DNA of 64,000 bases, taken from contig OX638368.1 in the NCBI GenBank assembly GCA_951812925.1, positions 67,728,569-67,792,568 on the forward strand, given 5' to 3'. A program made the position numbers and the translations under genes. Positions 61,660 to 64,000 of the stretch are shown here, piece by piece. The notes beneath the pieces were generated by a model that made no database searches, was not told the DNA's origin, and worked only from the letters and a program-made list of their open reading frames with translations. Each line of letters starts with the position of its first letter. Position 1 is the stretch's first letter. Source of the stretch: Calliopum simillimum (lineage: Eukaryota > Arthropoda > Insecta > Diptera > Lauxaniidae).

Positions 61660-62905
61660 TTTTAAAGGGGAATAAGTCCATAAAGAAGCAAAAGTAATGT
61701 GATATATATTATGTGCCATAATGATCGGTTATCTGACCGGTATCAATTTTTATACACTACACCCAGGGTATATTTGCTTTGTCCTTCCGTTTGTAACGCA
61801 AAGAAGGAGGCGTGGCAAATATAGAAAAGTATATACAATATATTATTGATCAGCGTCACCTCCTGAGTCAATATAGCCATGTCCGTCTGTCTGCGCGTGG
61901 AAATACATTTTTTGGGAGGACTGAGAAAGATAATTCCATGAGATTTGGTACTCTGGCTCCGTCGTCAAAATTAGCTCGAGGGATTGAAAATAAGCGAAAT
62001 CAATAAACGGACAAGCCTACCAACCGTACAAAAATCATATTCAAAATGCAACTTTAAGAGTATATTTTACAACAAGCGCAAGCTCTAAGCAAAAACTAGG
62101 CGAATTCGGACAAGAGGCACCTCCTATATAAGCAAAAGCTTCAAAACGCTATACTGAAAAGGTTTTTTGAGACAATGCAACTAATCTTCACTCAAACACT
62201 AAGAACTACAAATGCAAGCTCTGAGCAAAAGCTAGGTGAACTCGGACAAGAGGGCGTGGTACTTTCCATACAAGCAAAACCTTCAAAACTCTATACTGAA
62301 ACGCTCTAAAAATATCCAACTAAATTTGAATCAGACACTAAAAACTATAAATGCAAGCTCTGAGCAAAAACTGGGTGAACTCGGACAAGAGGGCGTAGCA
62401 CCTCCCATATAAGCAAAAGCTTCAAATCGCTATACTGAAAACGTTTTTGAGACAATTCAACTAAACTTCACTGAGACACTAAGGACTATAAATGCAAGCT
62501 CTGAGCAAAAACTGTGTGAACTCGGACAAGAGGGCGTGGCACCTCCCATATAAGCAAAAGCTTCAAATCGCTATACTGAAAGCATTTTTTGAGACAATTC
62601 AACTAAATTTCACTGAGACACTAAGAACTACAAAAGCAAGCTCTGAGCAAAAAGTGGGTGAATTCGGACAGCCACATTTTCAAAATACTGCAGTGTAAGA
62701 TATTTAATGTTTAGCCAGGTCAAACGTAGCTCGACCAGTAGCTTACTAGTTCATCTTAACGCCATTTATTCTACACCGTAAGGTAAACTTTTTGTGGGAA
62801 AAGAGCCCAATATCATTCATTTTTAACAAAACGTCAGCCAATTGATATTATGGCATTACTTTTGCCTCTTTATGGACTTATTCCACTTTCAAAAAGGCCG
62901 ATTCA
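61660..62905. mobile_element. MITE with GGAATAAGTCCA ends, split by mini-me-like element
   Basis: Left GGGGAATAAGTCCATAAAGA (61665) and right TCTTTATGGACTTATTCCAC (to about 62895) are inverted, continuing with AGCAAAAGTAATG / CATTACTTTTGCC. The mini-me-like element 61751-62750 sits between them. Same end type as 30793-32153 and 59096-59293 but a different interior. Confidence 0.6.
61751..62750 (-). mobile_element. mini-me/Helentron-like element, 5 internal repeats
   Basis: Same structure as 51869-52626 but inverted: the mini-me core is at the left (TATACACTACACCCAGGGTA, GATCAGCGTCACCTCCTGAG, GTCCGTCTGTCTG), and the ACTAGT end at the right (62745-62750). The unit with GAGCAAAAACTGGGTGAACT recurs at 62085, 62221, 62360, 62501 and 62643, spacing 136-142 bp. 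Confidence 0.7.
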
Positions 62906-63267
62906 AATCCGCAAATATGGTTGGTACTTTTTTTGGTTAAAAGTTAACTCACTTAAAATTTTAAACAGGAATGCATTGAGTTTATCTTTTACTTGAAAAT
63001 ATAATATATCTTAAGAACCATGAAAGTTTAACAATGCATTTCAGTATACGACTCAGGCCCGTGTTATAGTTTTGCTTTTTAGTCGTGCATTAAATTCAGT
63101 TGGCCCTTGCAATGTAATCACTTTCCAAGCGAATCATCTGCGCTTGGAACAACGCCACAAGCGCACGCTTGACAAATTGCAATTCGTTTCATCACTATAA
63201 TGCACAATTTTTTGAATTAAAACCATTTACTTTCCTGACAAATTATAAGGTTTGTTACATTGATTGA

Positions 63268-63725
63268 AATAAAAACTAGTAAGGGTGTTTTACCTTTGGC
63301 CTGGGGAAACATTAAATACCCTACACTGTAGTATTTTGAAAATTTTGCTTATATGGGAGGTGCCACTCCCTCTTGTTCGAATTCGCCTTGTTTTTGCTCA
63401 GAGTTTGCGCTAACCATTCCTAGTATTTATGGGTATTCTGGTTGCATTGTCGTGATAATACTTCTACAGTGACATTTTGAATACATTTTTTGTATGGGCG
63501 GTAGGCGTGTCCGTTGACCGATTTCGATCATTTTCAATAAGTCGAGCTAACTTTAATGACGGAGGCTGTGTACCAAATTTCATTGAATTATCCGGTTTCA
63601 TTTTCCCAAAACATGTATTTCCACGCACAGACACACATCCAGCCTGCCAGCCAGCTAGACAGACAGACAAACATGGCTATATCGACTCAGGATGTGACGC
63701 TGATCAAGAATACATGGGTAGTTGC
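63268..63725 (+). mobile_element. mini-me/Helentron-like element, 1 internal repeat
   Basis: Starts ACTAGTAAGGGTG and CCTTTGGCCTGGGGAAACAT like the 51.9-kb copy. It has one CTTATATGGGAGGTGCCACT unit, then the conserved part ending GACGCTGATCAAGAATACAT, where it is cut before the TA tract and terminal part. The 114-codon plus frame here has no protein resemblance. 63730-64000 shows nothing recognised. Confidence 0.65.
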
Positions 63726-64000
63726 ACTAGTTATGTCATTTTCCTTAGACGCGTTTTGAATAGTTGTTGTGACCGCTTTTCTGGTAATTTTTTTTTTTCT
63801 TTCATAAGCTACAATCAATAAACTAACGGTTTTTCAACATATCGTTGACTTTTAACGATTCTAAAGAATAACAATTTATGTTTTAAAAATATAAATCAGT
63901 TCACACTGAAATTGTGTTATAAAATGAAGTTGGTTTTTTGCTTATATAAAACTAATGAAAGTACCAACGCGCTTTTTAATTGAAATATGATAAATTAATA

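Noticed and set aside
63477..63821. 114-codon plus-strand frame
   Set aside because: Runs through the mini-me-like element core and its GTCY/CAGC tract; repeat-derived.

Overview
This is AT-rich nuclear DNA from an animal, almost certainly a brachyceran fly. Three things point there: a spliced Prp39-type gene, mini-me-like repeats (TA-rich tract, GATCAGCRTCA-type core, GTCY tract) known from Diptera, and a mixture of mariner, maT, Tc1, Tigger, hAT, piggyBac-type, Transib-type, Penelope, Mag-like Ty3/gypsy and non-LTR sequences. No bacterial, plasmid, CRISPR or rRNA feature was seen.

Host gene. The only cellular gene recognised is Prp39 (U1 snRNP splicing factor, HAT repeats) on the minus strand. 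Its coding exons in transcript order are 27132-26064, 26004-25847, 25776-25651, 8607-8333, 8049-6811 and 6752-6485. All junctions keep frame and give 1044 residues plus a stop; the exon with the start codon was not found. Four introns are 58-283 bp, but the third is 17,043 bp (25650-8608) and filled with transposons.

Layout. 1-6.3 kb: a mariner cut by the window edge, a minisatellite, a Penelope-like element whose RT part is inverted relative to its GIY-YIG part, a MITE with a tRNA-like segment, and a hammerhead-ribozyme-like motif. 6.4-27.1 kb: Prp39; the giant intron holds an intact maT (DD37D) transposon, a Tc1 remnant, several foldback MITEs, a deleted mariner, a Tigger/pogo remnant, and a nest (inverted-repeat element X > MITE > maT copy; X > 2-kb foldback). 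27-34.5 kb: dispersed repeats, a LINE 3' end, TTAA-flanked MITEs, a 1.36-kb palindrome, a Tc1/mariner relic. 34.5-37.7 kb: a foldback element carrying three later insertions, each with its own target duplication, one of them a Transib-like element with RSS-like ends. 38-44 kb: a second hammerhead motif, Tc1/mariner pieces, a LINE RNase H fragment, a 2.2-kb palindrome and a second Transib-like copy. 44.8-49.7 kb: a complete Mag-like gypsy retrotransposon with identical 173-bp LTRs and a 1376-codon ORF. 51.8-63.7 kb: three mini-me/Helentron-like elements with different tandem-repeat numbers, and a LINE broken up by two hAT MITEs at one 8-bp target, a 1.8-kb piggyBac-type element and a 111-bp palindromic MITE; then a third mariner and further MITEs.

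Apart from Prp39 the sequence records transposon activity. Target-site duplications and nesting give a relative order of insertion. The freshest-looking copies are the gypsy element and the maT at 10.8-12.1 kb. Element family names are my reading of motifs and termini; no database search was possible.
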